NCBI RefSeq assembly: GCF_934424005.1
Contig: NZ_CAKRXI010000002.1
Coordinates: 60,493 to 124,492 of the forward strand
Length of the DNA stretch: 64,000 bases
Reading direction: 5' to 3'
From: an uncultured Blautia sp.
GTDB lineage: Bacteria > Bacillota > Clostridia > Lachnospirales > Lachnospiraceae
The notes under the pieces were generated by a model. That model was given only the letters and a program-made list of their open reading frames with translations, ran no database searches and was not told the origin of the DNA. Numbering within the stretch: position 1 is the stretch's first letter; every line of letters starts with the position of its first letter. Positions 13,756 through 23,392 of this stretch are shown piece after piece. The position numbers and the translations under genes were made by a program.

Positions 13756-15372
13756 ATGAACCAGAAGAACAACTTAGTAAAAAATGCATCTTTTTTGATG
13801 ATTGCGGCAATGATTTCCAAGGTCATTGGTCTTCTTTATAAGAGCCCGCTTTCTTCAATCGTAGGCAATATGGGAATGGGATATATCAGCCTTGCCCAGA
13901 ATGCCTATATGATTCTTCTGATGATTGCATCCTTCAGCATTCCGCAGGCAGTTTCCAAACTGATCTCAGAACGAATTGCTTTAAAAGATTATAAAAATGC
14001 CCAGAAAATTTTTCATGGATCTCTGATCTATGCGGCAATCGTAGGTGGAATCGTAGCACTGGTGTGTCTGTTTGGGGCAAGATTTATTATTCCGAGCAAT
14101 CAGCCGAATGCAGTACTGGCACTGCAGATCTTATCACCAACGATTTTCCTTTCCGGAATCCTGGGTGTATACAGAGGATATTTTCAGGCATACCGTAATA
14201 TGATGCCAACTTCAATCTCGCAGATACTGGAACAGATTTTTAATGCGGCAGTCAGTCTGATCGCAGCCTGGATGTTCATTAAATATTTTGCAGATGGTAC
14301 AGATGGAAGTGTGGCAAAATGGGGAGCCGCCGGATCTACTGTTGGTACGACAGCAGGTGTCGTGATCGCACTGTTATTTATGCTCCTGGTATATGGCGTT
14401 AATCGGAACGCGATCAAACGCAGGGTCAGACATGATCATTATCATGAAGAGGAGTCTTATGGCGAGATCCTGAAGCTGATCATTCTAATCGTTTCTCCAA
14501 TCATCCTGAGTTCCTTTATTTATAACATTAACGGTTATCTGAATGGAGTTCTGTATTCTGAGATCATGGGCAAACATGGTGTGAATGCAGATACGATCAG
14601 TATAATGTATGCAGAATATGCGACCTACTTTATGAGTATTATCAACATTCCTCTGACGCTTTCAAGTGCAGCACCGACTTCGATGATCCCGGAGGTATCT
14701 GCACTGTATGCAACGGGAGATATTGATGAAACAAGGAGAAGAGTGGATCAGACCGTGCAGTTGTCCATGTTTATTTCTATTCCATGCGCGGTAGGACTGG
14801 CAGTGCTTGCACAGCCAATCGTATCACTGCTGTTTGGAGGAACAAATGGTGTGGCCGGAAAGCTTTTGATGCTTGGATCCTTTACGATACTTCTGAATGG
14901 AATGTCCAACATTTCCAATGGGGTACTTCAGGGAATCGGCAAACCGAAGATCCCTATGATCACAGCAGCAGTTGCGCTGGTTGTAGATGTGATTGTAGTT
15001 GTTGCGCTTCTGATGTTCACAGACCTGGGTATTTATGCATTGCTGGTTGCTATGATCGTGTATGCAATCGTTGTATGCGTGATGAATGATTTCTTTATGA
15101 AAAAATATCTGGAATATAAGAACCCATGGAAGGCGGCTTACGTAAGTCCGCTGATCGCTTCTGCAGTGATGGGTGTCGTGGCAGCTGGTGTTTATTATGG
15201 CTTTCATGCAATCTTACCATCTAATATCATCTGCCTGGGTGTATCGATCATTCTGGCAGCAGCAGCGTATTTCCTGGTTTATATCCTGGTTGATAAGACA
15301 GCATCCGAGCGGCTTTCCAGAATGCCTGGCGGGGCATATCTTGTTCGGATCGCACAGAGGATCAGAAGATAA
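13756..15372 (+). CDS. MATE/MurJ-like polysaccharide or lipid II flippase
   Basis: This 538-residue polytopic protein with about 14 membrane segments belongs to the MviN/Wzx/SpoVB-like polysaccharide biosynthesis transporter group. The N-terminal KNASFLMIAAMISKVIGLLY and the segment around GVYRGYFQAYRNMMPTSISQ are typical of the Firmicute SpoVB/MurJ-type proteins often annotated as putative lipid II flippase. Cargo (lipid II or another polyprenyl-linked glycan) cannot be set from sequence. It begins two bases after the ung stop and ends with a terminator. Confidence 0.85.
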   Translation: MNQKNNLVKNASFLMIAAMISKVIGLLYKSPLSSIVGNMGMGYISLAQNAYMILLMIASFSIPQAVSKLISERIALKDYKNAQKIFHGSLIYAAIVGGIVALVCLFGARFIIPSNQPNAVLALQILSPTIFLSGILGVYRGYFQAYRNMMPTSISQILEQIFNAAVSLIAAWMFIKYFADGTDGSVAKWGAAGSTVGTTAGVVIALLFMLLVYGVNRNAIKRRVRHDHYHEEESYGEILKLIILIVSPIILSSFIYNINGYLNGVLYSEIMGKHGVNADTISIMYAEYATYFMSIINIPLTLSSAAPTSMIPEVSALYATGDIDETRRRVDQTVQLSMFISIPCAVGLAVLAQPIVSLLFGGTNGVAGKLLMLGSFTILLNGMSNISNGVLQGIGKPKIPMITAAVALVVDVIVVVALLMFTDLGIYALLVAMIVYAIVVCVMNDFFMKKYLEYKNPWKAAYVSPLIASAVMGVVAAGVYYGFHAILPSNIICLGVSIILAAAAYFLVYILVDKTASERLSRMPGGAYLVRIAQRIRR

Positions 15373-15412
15373 AGGAAAACAAGTTTCTCAAATAATAAAA
15401 TACGGAAAATAC

Positions 15413-15450
15413 AGGATATTTGTTGGGCCTTTCAACAAATATCCTTTTTT
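15413..15450 (+). terminator. Terminator after the flippase gene
   Basis: The perfect 12-bp stem GGATATTTGTTG/CAACAAATATCC with loop GGCCTTT and a T run. Confidence 0.93.
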
Positions 15451-15630
15451 GTGTAATAGGAAATTACTCCGTAATTTTCCTATTACACAAAAACGCTCCG
15501 CGAGGATGCGACCAGATGCATGAGGAATATGTCTGCTGAAGCAGACTGCATCTGGCGCGCAAAGCGTAACAAGTCCCTCAAAGATTGAGGGATTCAGGGA
15601 GTTTGAAGCGGACTTGTCCGCTTTGTTCTT
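15451..15630. repeat. Intergenic element made of four successive or nested hairpins
   Basis: Directly after the terminator come four palindromes. The first is GTGTAATAGGAAATTAC pairing with GTAATTTTCCTATTACAC (15451-15488). The second is a nested pair, CCAGATGCA...TGCATCTGG enclosing GTCTGC-TGAA-GCAGAC. The third is TCCCTCA/TGAGGGA, and the fourth is AAGCGGAC/GTCCGCTT. An outer CGCT...AGCG closure is also possible around the second. There is no open reading frame of note. It looks like a palindromic intergenic repeat or a structured RNA. Copy number cannot be seen from this window. Confidence 0.6.
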
Positions 15631-15693
15631 ATAAAATTTGACACTCAAATCAATTTGGGGAACGGATATGCGACAAATTGTGAAACTTGGTCA

Positions 15694-15722
15694 TTGTCAT
15701 TTGTAAAACTTTGTCGTATAAT
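15694..15722 (+). promoter_or_regulatory. Promoter of the dehydratase-activase gene
   Basis: TTGTCA (15694-15699) and TATAAT (15717-15722) with a 17-base spacer. An inverted pair CGACAAA (15671-15677) and TTTGTCG (15710-15716) flanks the -35 box and may be an operator. Confidence 0.75.
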
Positions 15723-15818
15723 GTTACGGAATTCGATTTTGGAGAAATACTTTTAATAAGAAAGAACACGTTATATTCATATCTGTATATATACAGTTTT
15801 GACGAGGAGGTCGATTTA

Positions 15819-18800
15819 TTGGATACATATACATTGGGAATTGACATCGGATCTACTACGGTAAAAATCGCGATTCTTGATGAAAATGAAAAGCTTTTGT
15901 TTGCAGATTATGAACGTCATTTTGCAAATATTCAGGAGACACTGGCAGATCTTCTGGAAAAAGCACAGAACCAGCTGGGCGAAATGACATTAAGTCCGGT
16001 GATCACCGGTTCCGGTGGACTGACACTTGCCAATCATCTGGAGATTCCATTTGTACAGGAAGTTATTGCGGTATCAACATCTCTTCAGAAGATGGCGCCA
16101 CAGACAGATGTTGCGATTGAACTTGGTGGTGAGGATGCCAAGATCATTTATTTTGAAGGTGGTAATATTGAACAGCGAATGAATGGTATCTGTGCCGGTG
16201 GTACAGGTTCTTTTATCGATCAGATGGCATCTCTGCTTCAGACAGATGCACCTGGTCTGAATGAATATGCTAAGAATTACAAAGCGCTTTATCCGATCGC
16301 TGCCCGTTGTGGTGTATTTGCAAAGACAGATATTCAGCCACTGATCAATGAAGGCGCGACAAAAGAAGACCTGTCAGCATCTATTTTCCAGGCAGTTGTC
16401 AATCAGACGATCTCTGGTCTGGCATGTGGTAAACCGATTCGTGGACATGTAGCATTCCTTGGCGGTCCACTGCATTTCCTTTCTGAATTAAAGGAAGCGT
16501 TTATCCGTACTCTGAAACTGGATGAGGAACATACGATCGTACCGGAGAACTCTCACTTGTTTGCAGCAATCGGTTCTGCACTGAATGCAAAAGAAGATGT
16601 TACAGTCTCTCTGACAGAACTGAAAGACAGACTTCGTCATTCCGTCAAGATGGATTTCGAAGTAGAGCGTATGGAGCCACTGTTTGCAACAGAAGAGGAC
16701 TATGAAGAGTTTAATAAACGTCAGTCTTCTTATAAAGTTGCAACAGGTGATCTTGCATCCTATAAGGGGAATTGTTATCTTGGAATTGATGCAGGATCTA
16801 CAACGACCAAAACTGCACTGGTAGGTGAAGATGGAAGTCTTCTGTATTCATTCTATAGTAATAATAACGGAAGTCCGCTGAAAACTGCGATTCGTTCTAT
16901 TCAGGAAATTTATTCCAAACTTCCGAAAGATGCCAGAATCGCATATGCATGTTCTACCGGTTATGGAGAAGCACTGATCAAAGCAGCTCTTCTTCTGGAT
17001 GAGGGAGAAGTTGAGACAGTTTCTCATTATTATGCAGCCGCATTTTTTGATCCGGAAGTTGACTGTATTCTGGATATTGGTGGTCAGGATATGAAATGTA
17101 TCAAGATTAAGAACCAGACGGTTGACAGTGTACAGCTGAATGAAGCTTGTTCTTCCGGTTGTGGATCTTTTATTGAAACATTTGCCAAATCTCTGAATTA
17201 CAGTGTACAGGATTTTGCAAAAGCTGCACTTTATGCAAAACATCCGATCGATCTTGGAACCCGTTGTACGGTATTTATGAATTCCAAGGTAAAACAGGCA
17301 CAGAAGGAAGGTGCAGAGGTATCTGATATTTCTGCAGGTCTTGCATATTCCGTTATTAAGAATGCTCTTTACAAAGTTATCAAAGTTTCAGACGCGACAG
17401 AGCTTGGTAAGCATATCGTTGTACAGGGTGGTACCTTCTATAATGATGCAGTCCTTCGAAGCTTTGAGCGTATTGCAAACTGTGAAGCAATCCGCCCGGA
17501 TATCGCCGGTATCATGGGGGCATTTGGTGCGGCATTGATCGCACGTGAGCGTTATGAAGACGGCAAAGAAACAACTATGCTCTCTATTGACAAGATCAAT
17601 GAACTGAAATATACAACTTCTATGGCGAATTGCCGTGGATGTACTAATAACTGTCGTCTGACGATCAACAAGTTTACCGGAGGACGTCAGTTTGTCAGCG
17701 GTAATCGTTGCGAGCGTGGAATTGGTAAAGAGAAGAACAAGGATCATGTTCCGAACCTTTATGAATATAAGTATAAGAGACTGTTTTCTTATGAGCCGTT
17801 GAGCCCGGATCAGGCAACAAGAGGACAGGTGGGAATTCCACGAGTCCTGAATATGTTTGAAAATTATCCGTTCTGGTATACATTCTTTACGAAACTGAAA
17901 TACGAAGTGGTACTTTCACCGACTTCTACCAGAAAGATATACGAACTTGGTATTGAATCTATCCCGAGTGAATCTGAGTGTTATCCGGCAAAACTGGCAC
18001 ATGGTCATGTAAGCTGGCTGATCAAAAAAGGTGTGAAGTTTATTTTCTATCCATGTGTGCCATATGAGCGTAATGAATTTCCGGATGCAGTAAATCATTA
18101 CAACTGCCCGATCGTTACATCTTATGCTGAAAATATCAAGAACAACGTGGATGAACTGAAAGATCCGAGCATTAAATTTATGAATCCGTTTATGGCATTT
18201 ACGACAGAAGCAATTCTGACGGACCGCCTGGTTGAAGTGTTTAAGGATATTCCGGCAGACGAAGTCAAAGAAGCTGCACATGTGGCATGGGAAGAACTTG
18301 CACAGGCACGAAAGGATGTACAGAAGAAGGGAGAAGAAACCCTTCGGTACTTGAAAGAAACGGGACGTAGAGGAATCGTTCTTGCCGGTCGTCCGTATCA
18401 CATTGATCCTGAAATCCATCATGGTATTCCGGATCTGATCAACAGCTATGGCATCGCAGTACTGACAGAAGATTCTGTTTCTCATCTTGCAGAAGTAGAA
18501 CGTCCGATCCGTGTTAATGACCAGTGGATGTATCATTCCCGTCTGTATGCGGCAGCAAACTTTGTCAAGACACAGGATAATCTGGATCTGATCCAGCTGA
18601 ATTCCTTTGGCTGTGGTCTGGATGCCGTTACAACAGATGAGGTTTATGAGATTCTGGATGGCAGCGGTAAGATCTATACCTGCCTGAAGATTGATGAAGT
18701 AAATAACCTTGGTGCGGCACGTATCCGTATTCGTTCTCTGATCGCTGCACTTCGCGCAAAAGAGGCACAGCACAAAGAGCGTGAGATCAAACCGTCTTCT

Positions 18801-20051
18801 ATTGAGAAGATAGTATTTACAAAGCAGATGCGTAAGGATTATACGATCCTGTGCCCGCAGATGTCACCGTTCCATTTTGGAATTTTGCAGGCAGCATTTA
18901 ATACCTGTGGTTATCATCTGGAAGTTCTTCCGAATGATAATAAGCATGCTGTTGATGTTGGCCTGAAATATGTAAATAATGATGCATGCTATCCGTCGCT
19001 GATGGTAGTCGGACAGGTTATGGATGCTCTTCTTTCCGGTAAATATGACCTTAATAAGACGGCTGTTATTATGTCTCAGACAGGCGGTGGCTGCCGCGCA
19101 TCCAACTATATTGCATTTATCCGTCGTGCCCTCAAGAAAGCAGGCATGGAACAGGTGCCGGTTATTTCCATTAACTTAAGTGGGCTGGAGAGCAATCCGG
19201 GATTCAAACTGACCCTTCCACTGATCAAACGTGTTTGCTATGGCGCAGTGTTTGGTGATATTCTGATGAAGTGCGTATACCGTATGCGTCCATATGAACT
19301 GGAACCGGGAATCGTCAATCGTAAACACAAGATCTGGGAACAGAGAGTAATCTCATTCCTGGAAGGCAGCAGTGTCAGCCATGGACAGTTTAAGAAGATG
19401 TGCCGTGAGATGGTACATGAATTTGACCTGATTCCGATCAGTGATGAAAAGAAACCGCGAGTTGGTATCGTTGGAGAAATCCTTGTCAAATTCCTTCCGG
19501 CTGCAAACAATCATCTGGCGGAACTTCTGGAAGCAGAAGGCGCTGAGGCAGTATGTCCGGATCTGATCGACTTTATTAATTACTGTTTCTATAACCAGAA
19601 CTTCAAATGTGAGTTCCTTGGATTCAAGAAAAATAAAGCAACGATCGCAAACTGGGGAATCAAAGCGATTGAATGGCTGCGTGGACCGGCGAATGAAGCT
19701 CTTGCACAGAGCCGTCACTTTACACCGGCTGCTAATGTTGCAGATCTGGCGAAGATGGCATCACCGATCGTATCTCCGGGTAATCAGACCGGTGAGGGAT
19801 GGTTCCTGACCGGTGAGATGATGGAACTGATTCACGGCGGCGTACCGAATATTGTATGTATTCAGCCGTTTGCGTGTCTGCCGAACCATATTGTAGGTAA
19901 GGGTGTTATCAAGGCAATCCGCAGAGAACATCCGGAAGCCAATATTGTGGCAATCGATTATGATCCGGGAGCAAGTGAGGTTAACCAGCTGAACAGAATT
20001 AAGCTGATGCTGTCAACGGCACAGAAGAATCTGAAAAAGGAATTAAAATAA
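15819..20051 (+). CDS. Giant 2-hydroxyacyl-CoA dehydratase activase-related protein
   Basis: This protein of about 1,410 residues carries two BadF/BcrA/HgdC-type ATPase modules in tandem: [14 protein letters not shown] then [12 protein letters not shown], and [15 protein letters not shown] then [15 protein letters not shown]. Each activator module normally holds one Cys of a shared [4Fe-4S] cluster. A cysteine knot [11 protein letters not shown] ... GNRCERG (near residue 615) follows, then a DUF2229 activase-related region and a C-terminal HgdB-like region with [11 protein letters not shown]. Related activators use ATP to inject a low-potential electron into 2-hydroxyacyl-CoA dehydratases; the role of this long stand-alone form, common in gut Clostridia, is not settled. 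I chose the TTG at 15819 (AGGAGG 8 bases upstream); a longer in-frame extension would span the promoter. Confidence 0.88.
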   Translation: MDTYTLGIDIGSTTVKIAILDENEKLLFADYERHFANIQETLADLLEKAQNQLGEMTLSPVITGSGGLTLANHLEIPFVQEVIAVSTSLQKMAPQTDVAIELGGEDAKIIYFEGGNIEQRMNGICAGGTGSFIDQMASLLQTDAPGLNEYAKNYKALYPIAARCGVFAKTDIQPLINEGATKEDLSASIFQAVVNQTISGLACGKPIRGHVAFLGGPLHFLSELKEAFIRTLKLDEEHTIVPENSHLFAAIGSALNAKEDVTVSLTELKDRLRHSVKMDFEVERMEPLFATEEDYEEFNKRQSSYKVATGDLASYKGNCYLGIDAGSTTTKTALVGEDGSLLYSFYSNNNGSPLKTAIRSIQEIYSKLPKDARIAYACSTGYGEALIKAALLLDEGEVETVSHYYAAAFFDPEVDCILDIGGQDMKCIKIKNQTVDSVQLNEACSSGCGSFIETFAKSLNYSVQDFAKAALYAKHPIDLGTRCTVFMNSKVKQAQKEGAEVSDISAGLAYSVIKNALYKVIKVSDATELGKHIVVQGGTFYNDAVLRSFERIANCEAIRPDIAGIMGAFGAALIARERYEDGKETTMLSIDKINELKYTTSMANCRGCTNNCRLTINKFTGGRQFVSGNRCERGIGKEKNKDHVPNLYEYKYKRLFSYEPLSPDQATRGQVGIPRVLNMFENYPFWYTFFTKLKYEVVLSPTSTRKIYELGIESIPSESECYPAKLAHGHVSWLIKKGVKFIFYPCVPYERNEFPDAVNHYNCPIVTSYAENIKNNVDELKDPSIKFMNPFMAFTTEAILTDRLVEVFKDIPADEVKEAAHVAWEELAQARKDVQKKGEETLRYLKETGRRGIVLAGRPYHIDPEIHHGIPDLINSYGIAVLTEDSVSHLAEVERPIRVNDQWMYHSRLYAAANFVKTQDNLDLIQLNSFGCGLDAVTTDEVYEILDGSGKIYTCLKIDEVNNLGAARIRIRSLIAALRAKEAQHKEREIKPSSIEKIVFTKQMRKDYTILCPQMSPFHFGILQAAFNTCGYHLEVLPNDNKHAVDVGLKYVNNDACYPSLMVVGQVMDALLSGKYDLNKTAVIMSQTGGGCRASNYIAFIRRALKKAGMEQVPVISINLSGLESNPGFKLTLPLIKRVCYGAVFGDILMKCVYRMRPYELEPGIVNRKHKIWEQRVISFLEGSSVSHGQFKKMCREMVHEFDLIPISDEKKPRVGIVGEILVKFLPAANNHLAELLEAEGAEAVCPDLIDFINYCFYNQNFKCEFLGFKKNKATIANWGIKAIEWLRGPANEALAQSRHFTPAANVADLAKMASPIVSPGNQTGEGWFLTGEMMELIHGGVPNIVCIQPFACLPNHIVGKGVIKAIRREHPEANIVAIDYDPGASEVNQLNRIKLMLSTAQKNLKKELK

Positions 20052-20076
20052 TAAATCAAAATAATAAATCTGTAAA

Positions 20077-20116
20077 AGGCAAGGTACGTGAAATAAATGT
20101 GTACCTTGTCTTTTTT
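20077..20116 (+). terminator. Terminator of the activase gene
   Basis: GGCAAGGTAC/GTACCTTGTC (10 bp) with a 12-base loop and TTTTTT. Confidence 0.9.
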
Positions 20117-20216
20117 GGTATCTTTTTAAATAATCTATGGACTAGTGTGCTGAAAAGTGTGATAATTATATTAGAAACATAGCTTGATTTTTTATGCTGG
20201 CGAAGGGGTGGTGCAA

Positions 20217-21509
20217 ATGAAAAGGAATCAAAAAAGATTTGTAATTGTATTTCTGGCAGTCATATTTATGCTTGGTATGTCGGTACAGGTATCGGCAGGA
20301 AGTAAGGTTATGTACGTCGGACAGACATACAGGATTAATGTATCTGGTAATTATAAATGGAGCAGTGCAAATAAGAGAATTTTGCGAGTAAAGGGAAAGA
20401 AAATTACACCGCGAAAGGCTGGAAAAACCTATATAAGAGGAATCAAAAAGGCAAAAGGAAAAAAGTTTGTAAAGAGGATTTGGATCGTTGTTAAGAATCC
20501 ATATATAAACAAGAAAAGAGTAACGCTGGCTTCAGGAAAACAGTTGAAACTGAAGGTGACGGGTACGAAGGTACTCAGATGGAAATCATCTGATAAAAGG
20601 ATTGCAACAGTATCATCAGCAGGAGTTGTTAAGGGGAAAAAGGGCGGAACTGTCAGGATAACAGCGACAGGGAAGAATAAGAAGAAATATACCTGTATTG
20701 TTAAGGTAAAGGCTGTGCAAAAGAAAACAGTACCAGTGCCAACAGTGACACCGGTACCGACTGCAACTCCGACACCGATTCCGGCTCCAAATGCTTATCT
20801 GATCGGACATCGCGGGTACAAAACAACTGCACCGGAGAATACATTTGCCTCGTTCAGAACTGCAGTTGCAAAAGGCTATAAAGCAATCGAGACAGATGTT
20901 CGATTTACTTCGGACAAAGTTCCGGTGCTTTTGCATAATGCCACAATAAACAAAACATCGAATGGACAGGGATATATTTCCGCAATGACCTATGAGGAAG
21001 CCAGGACATATGATTTTGGTTCCTGGATGGGCGAAGCGTATGTGGGTGAACAGATTCCAAATTTTAAAGAATTTATTGAATTCTGTAAAGCAAATTTCGT
21101 ACATCCTTATATTGAACTGAAAAAGGATGCTTCGACGAACTATGAAGATATACAGGGACTATATGAGATCGTTTGTGCAGAGGGCATGCAGCAGAATGTA
21201 TCCTGGTTTTCCTTTGATTATGATTATATGCTCTGGATGAAAGAAATCGCACCAACAGCAGACATAGGAATCGTTCTGCCTGGGAGTGCATTTTGGGGTA
21301 TTACAGAAGATGTCATTGTAAAACTTGAAAATCTGAAGACAGGAATAAATACTGTTTTCGTGAGTGATTATGCAAGAAAGATATCTCCTGCAGTACTCTT
21401 AAGATGCAAAGAGGAAGAAATTGATCTTGTGGCTCGTGATATCACCAGCGTGGAGGAATGGTATGCCCTGGATCCGTATTATCGGGCAGCATTTGCCGAT
21501 GCAGTGTGA
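20217..21509 (+). CDS. Secreted Big2-repeat glycerophosphodiester phosphodiesterase
   Basis: This 430-residue exported protein has a signal peptide (residues 1-28, cleavage after VSA). Two bacterial Ig-like (Big2-type) units follow, very basic (WSSANKRILRVKGKKITPRKAG and WKSSDKRIATV regions), then a Thr/Pro linker (VPTVTPVPTATPTP). A GDPD TIM barrel from about residue 195 has catalytic HRG, APENT, ETDV and LHNATINKT. The Glu/Asp metal ligands and both catalytic His are present, but the usual HD pair of the second motif reads HN. The enzyme would hydrolyse glycerophosphodiesters or teichoic-acid-derived substrates at the cell surface. Start ATG 20217 has GAAGGGG upstream and gives a clean signal peptide; the longer reading does not. 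Confidence 0.87.
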   Translation: MKRNQKRFVIVFLAVIFMLGMSVQVSAGSKVMYVGQTYRINVSGNYKWSSANKRILRVKGKKITPRKAGKTYIRGIKKAKGKKFVKRIWIVVKNPYINKKRVTLASGKQLKLKVTGTKVLRWKSSDKRIATVSSAGVVKGKKGGTVRITATGKNKKKYTCIVKVKAVQKKTVPVPTVTPVPTATPTPIPAPNAYLIGHRGYKTTAPENTFASFRTAVAKGYKAIETDVRFTSDKVPVLLHNATINKTSNGQGYISAMTYEEARTYDFGSWMGEAYVGEQIPNFKEFIEFCKANFVHPYIELKKDASTNYEDIQGLYEIVCAEGMQQNVSWFSFDYDYMLWMKEIAPTADIGIVLPGSAFWGITEDVIVKLENLKTGINTVFVSDYARKISPAVLLRCKEEEIDLVARDITSVEEWYALDPYYRAAFADAV

Positions 21510-21521
21510 GGAACATTTTTC

Positions 21522-21550
21522 TTTACCATTCTTACTCCGTCTGCTATACT
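21522..21550 (+). promoter_or_regulatory. Promoter of tgt
   Basis: TTTACC (21522-21527) and TATACT (21545-21550) with a 17-base spacer, 46 bases before the ATG. Confidence 0.65.
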
Positions 21551-21595
21551 TAGAACCAAACGCAATATCATATAAGAACAGAAAGAGGAATAATA

Positions 21596-22738
21596 ATGGC
21601 AAAATATACATTAATGAAAACGGAGGGCCGTGCGAAGCGTGCTCAGTTTGAGACTGTCCATGGTACGATCCAGACTCCTGTATTCATGAACGTAGGAACG
21701 ATCGGTGCAATAAAAGGTGCTGTTTCCACACAGGACCTTTATGATATTGGAACACAAGTGGAGCTATCTAATACGTATCATTTGCATGTGCGACCAGGTG
21801 ACAAAGTAGTGAAGCAGCTTGGCGGACTTCACAAATTTATGAACTGGGAGCGTCCAATCCTGACAGATTCCGGTGGATTCCAGGTCTTTTCCCTTGCGAA
21901 ACTCCGCAAGATCAAAGAAGAAGGTGTCCATTTCCAGTCGCATATTGACGGACACAAGATTTTTATGGGACCGGAAGAAAGTATGCAGATCCAGTCCAAT
22001 CTCGGTTCTACCATAGCTATGGCATTTGATGAGTGCCCGAGCAGTGTGGCAGACAGAGATTATGTGCAGAAATCCGTAGAGCGTACTACCCGCTGGCTGG
22101 CAAGATGTAAAACAGAGATGGCTCGTCTTAACAGCTTGCCGGATACCATCAATAAAGAACAGCTTCTTTTTGGTATCAACCAGGGTGCTGTTTACGAGGA
22201 TATCCGTATTGAGCATGCAAAAGAAATCGCAAAAATGGATCTCGACGGTTATGCAGTCGGCGGATTGGCAGTCGGTGAGACACATGAGGAAATGTATCGT
22301 ATCCTTGATGCAGTTGTACCGTATCTTCCACAGGACAAACCAACCTACCTCATGGGAGTCGGAACACCGGCCAATATCCTTGAGGGTGTAGAACGTGGTA
22401 TTGACTTTTTTGACTGTGTATATCCAAGCCGCAACGGACGTCATGGACATGTATACACCAATCATGGCAAAATGAACATGTTTAATGCGAAATATGAACT
22501 GGATACACGTCCGATCGAAGAAGGTTGTGGCTGTCCGGCATGCCGTCATTACAGCAGAGCTTATATCCGTCATCTTCTCAAAGCGAAAGAAATGCTTGGA
22601 ATGCGTCTCTGTGTTCTGCACAATCTGTATTTCTACAATCATATGATGGAAGAGATTCGTGATGCACTGGATGAAGGCAGATTTGCAGATTACAAAAAGA
22701 TGCGTCTGGAAGGATTTGCAGCCGGAGAGCAGAAATAA
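21596..22738 (+). CDS. tgt: Queuine tRNA-ribosyltransferase
   Basis: This 380-residue enzyme exchanges guanine-34 for preQ1 in the anticodons of Asp, Asn, His and Tyr tRNAs. The motif TDSGGFQVFSL carries a conserved active-site Asp, FDCVYPSRNGRHG holds the nucleophile region, and CGCPACRHYSRAYIRHL plus a downstream His form the zinc site. It lies just upstream of yajC, a common bacterial order (tgt-yajC-secDF); secD and secF are not the next genes here. Confidence 0.97.
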   Translation: MAKYTLMKTEGRAKRAQFETVHGTIQTPVFMNVGTIGAIKGAVSTQDLYDIGTQVELSNTYHLHVRPGDKVVKQLGGLHKFMNWERPILTDSGGFQVFSLAKLRKIKEEGVHFQSHIDGHKIFMGPEESMQIQSNLGSTIAMAFDECPSSVADRDYVQKSVERTTRWLARCKTEMARLNSLPDTINKEQLLFGINQGAVYEDIRIEHAKEIAKMDLDGYAVGGLAVGETHEEMYRILDAVVPYLPQDKPTYLMGVGTPANILEGVERGIDFFDCVYPSRNGRHGHVYTNHGKMNMFNAKYELDTRPIEEGCGCPACRHYSRAYIRHLLKAKEMLGMRLCVLHNLYFYNHMMEEIRDALDEGRFADYKKMRLEGFAAGEQK

Positions 22739-22790
22739 TAAAACAGTCTCTGAATTATAGACAGAAATAATACAAAATGCTGAAAAACAC

Positions 22791-22819
22791 TTGAAGTAAC
22801 AGGCATTTTTGTGTATGAT
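22791..22819 (+). promoter_or_regulatory. Promoter of yajC
   Basis: TTGAAG (22791-22796) and TATGAT (22814-22819) with a 17-base spacer, in the 137-base gap after tgt. Confidence 0.65.
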
Positions 22820-22875
22820 AATGTATAGTGTTCCTGAAAAAAGGAATGTAAGTCAGTAAACAGGAGGAATCTTAA

Positions 22876-23172
22876 ATGAACGAAAGTACCGCAAGCATGG
22901 GTATGATGATTTTATGGATGGTTGTTATCTTTGGAGTTATGTATTTCCTGATGATCCGTCCTCAGAAGAAAGAGCAGAAGAGACTTCAGGCAATGCTCAA
23001 CAGCATGGAAGTCGGTGACAGCATTGTTACCACAGGCGGCTTCTATGGAGTGATCATCGACATGACTGAAGAAGATGTGATCGTAGAATTCGGCAATAAC
23101 AAGAACTGCCGTATCCCAATGAGAAAACAGGCTATTGCAGAAGTGGAGAAGGCAGAGCAGGCATCCGCATAA
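22876..23172 (+). CDS. yajC: Preprotein translocase accessory subunit YajC
   Basis: This 98-residue single-pass membrane protein has one N-terminal helix (residues 9-27), then the hallmark FLMIRPQKKEQKR, and the small soluble domain with VGDSIVTTGGFYGVI. It associates with the Sec translocon in bacteria that have SecDF. RBS AGGAGG lies 8 bases upstream. A terminator closes the gene, so it is expressed on its own here. Confidence 0.95.
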   Translation: MNESTASMGMMILWMVVIFGVMYFLMIRPQKKEQKRLQAMLNSMEVGDSIVTTGGFYGVIIDMTEEDVIVEFGNNKNCRIPMRKQAIAEVEKAEQASA

Positions 23173-23188
23173 CTGCAAATAAGAAAGT

Positions 23189-23222
23189 AAGTGCTGCGTC
23201 AGATGCAGCACTTCTTTTTTTG
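23189..23222 (+). terminator. Terminator of yajC
   Basis: AAGTGCTGC/GCAGCACTT followed by a T run. Confidence 0.9.
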
Positions 23223-23392
23223 GAAGATTTTATTTAAGGAAATGTGCTTATATCAATCTTATATCAATACGTTCTAACTTTTACGTAGTAAAGGGTTGAA
23301 AAGTATAAAAAAGTGCGTTATTATAATAACAATATTCGCAACGAAAGGACTCTGCTTAAGTTTCGTATGATGCAGAGAGAGGAAATGAAGAA

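Noticed and set aside
15687..15818. N-terminal extension of the activase gene
   Set aside because: The in-frame extension covers the promoter and ribosome site; the TTG at 15819 with AGGAGG explains the start.
17916..18773. 285-residue open frame on the minus strand
   Set aside because: Antisense to the activase gene, cysteine-rich nonsense composition, no family signature.
23223..23392. T-box or leucine attenuator before leuB
   Set aside because: No T-box bulge sequence, no specifier stem, no leader peptide with leucine runs and no terminator before the start.
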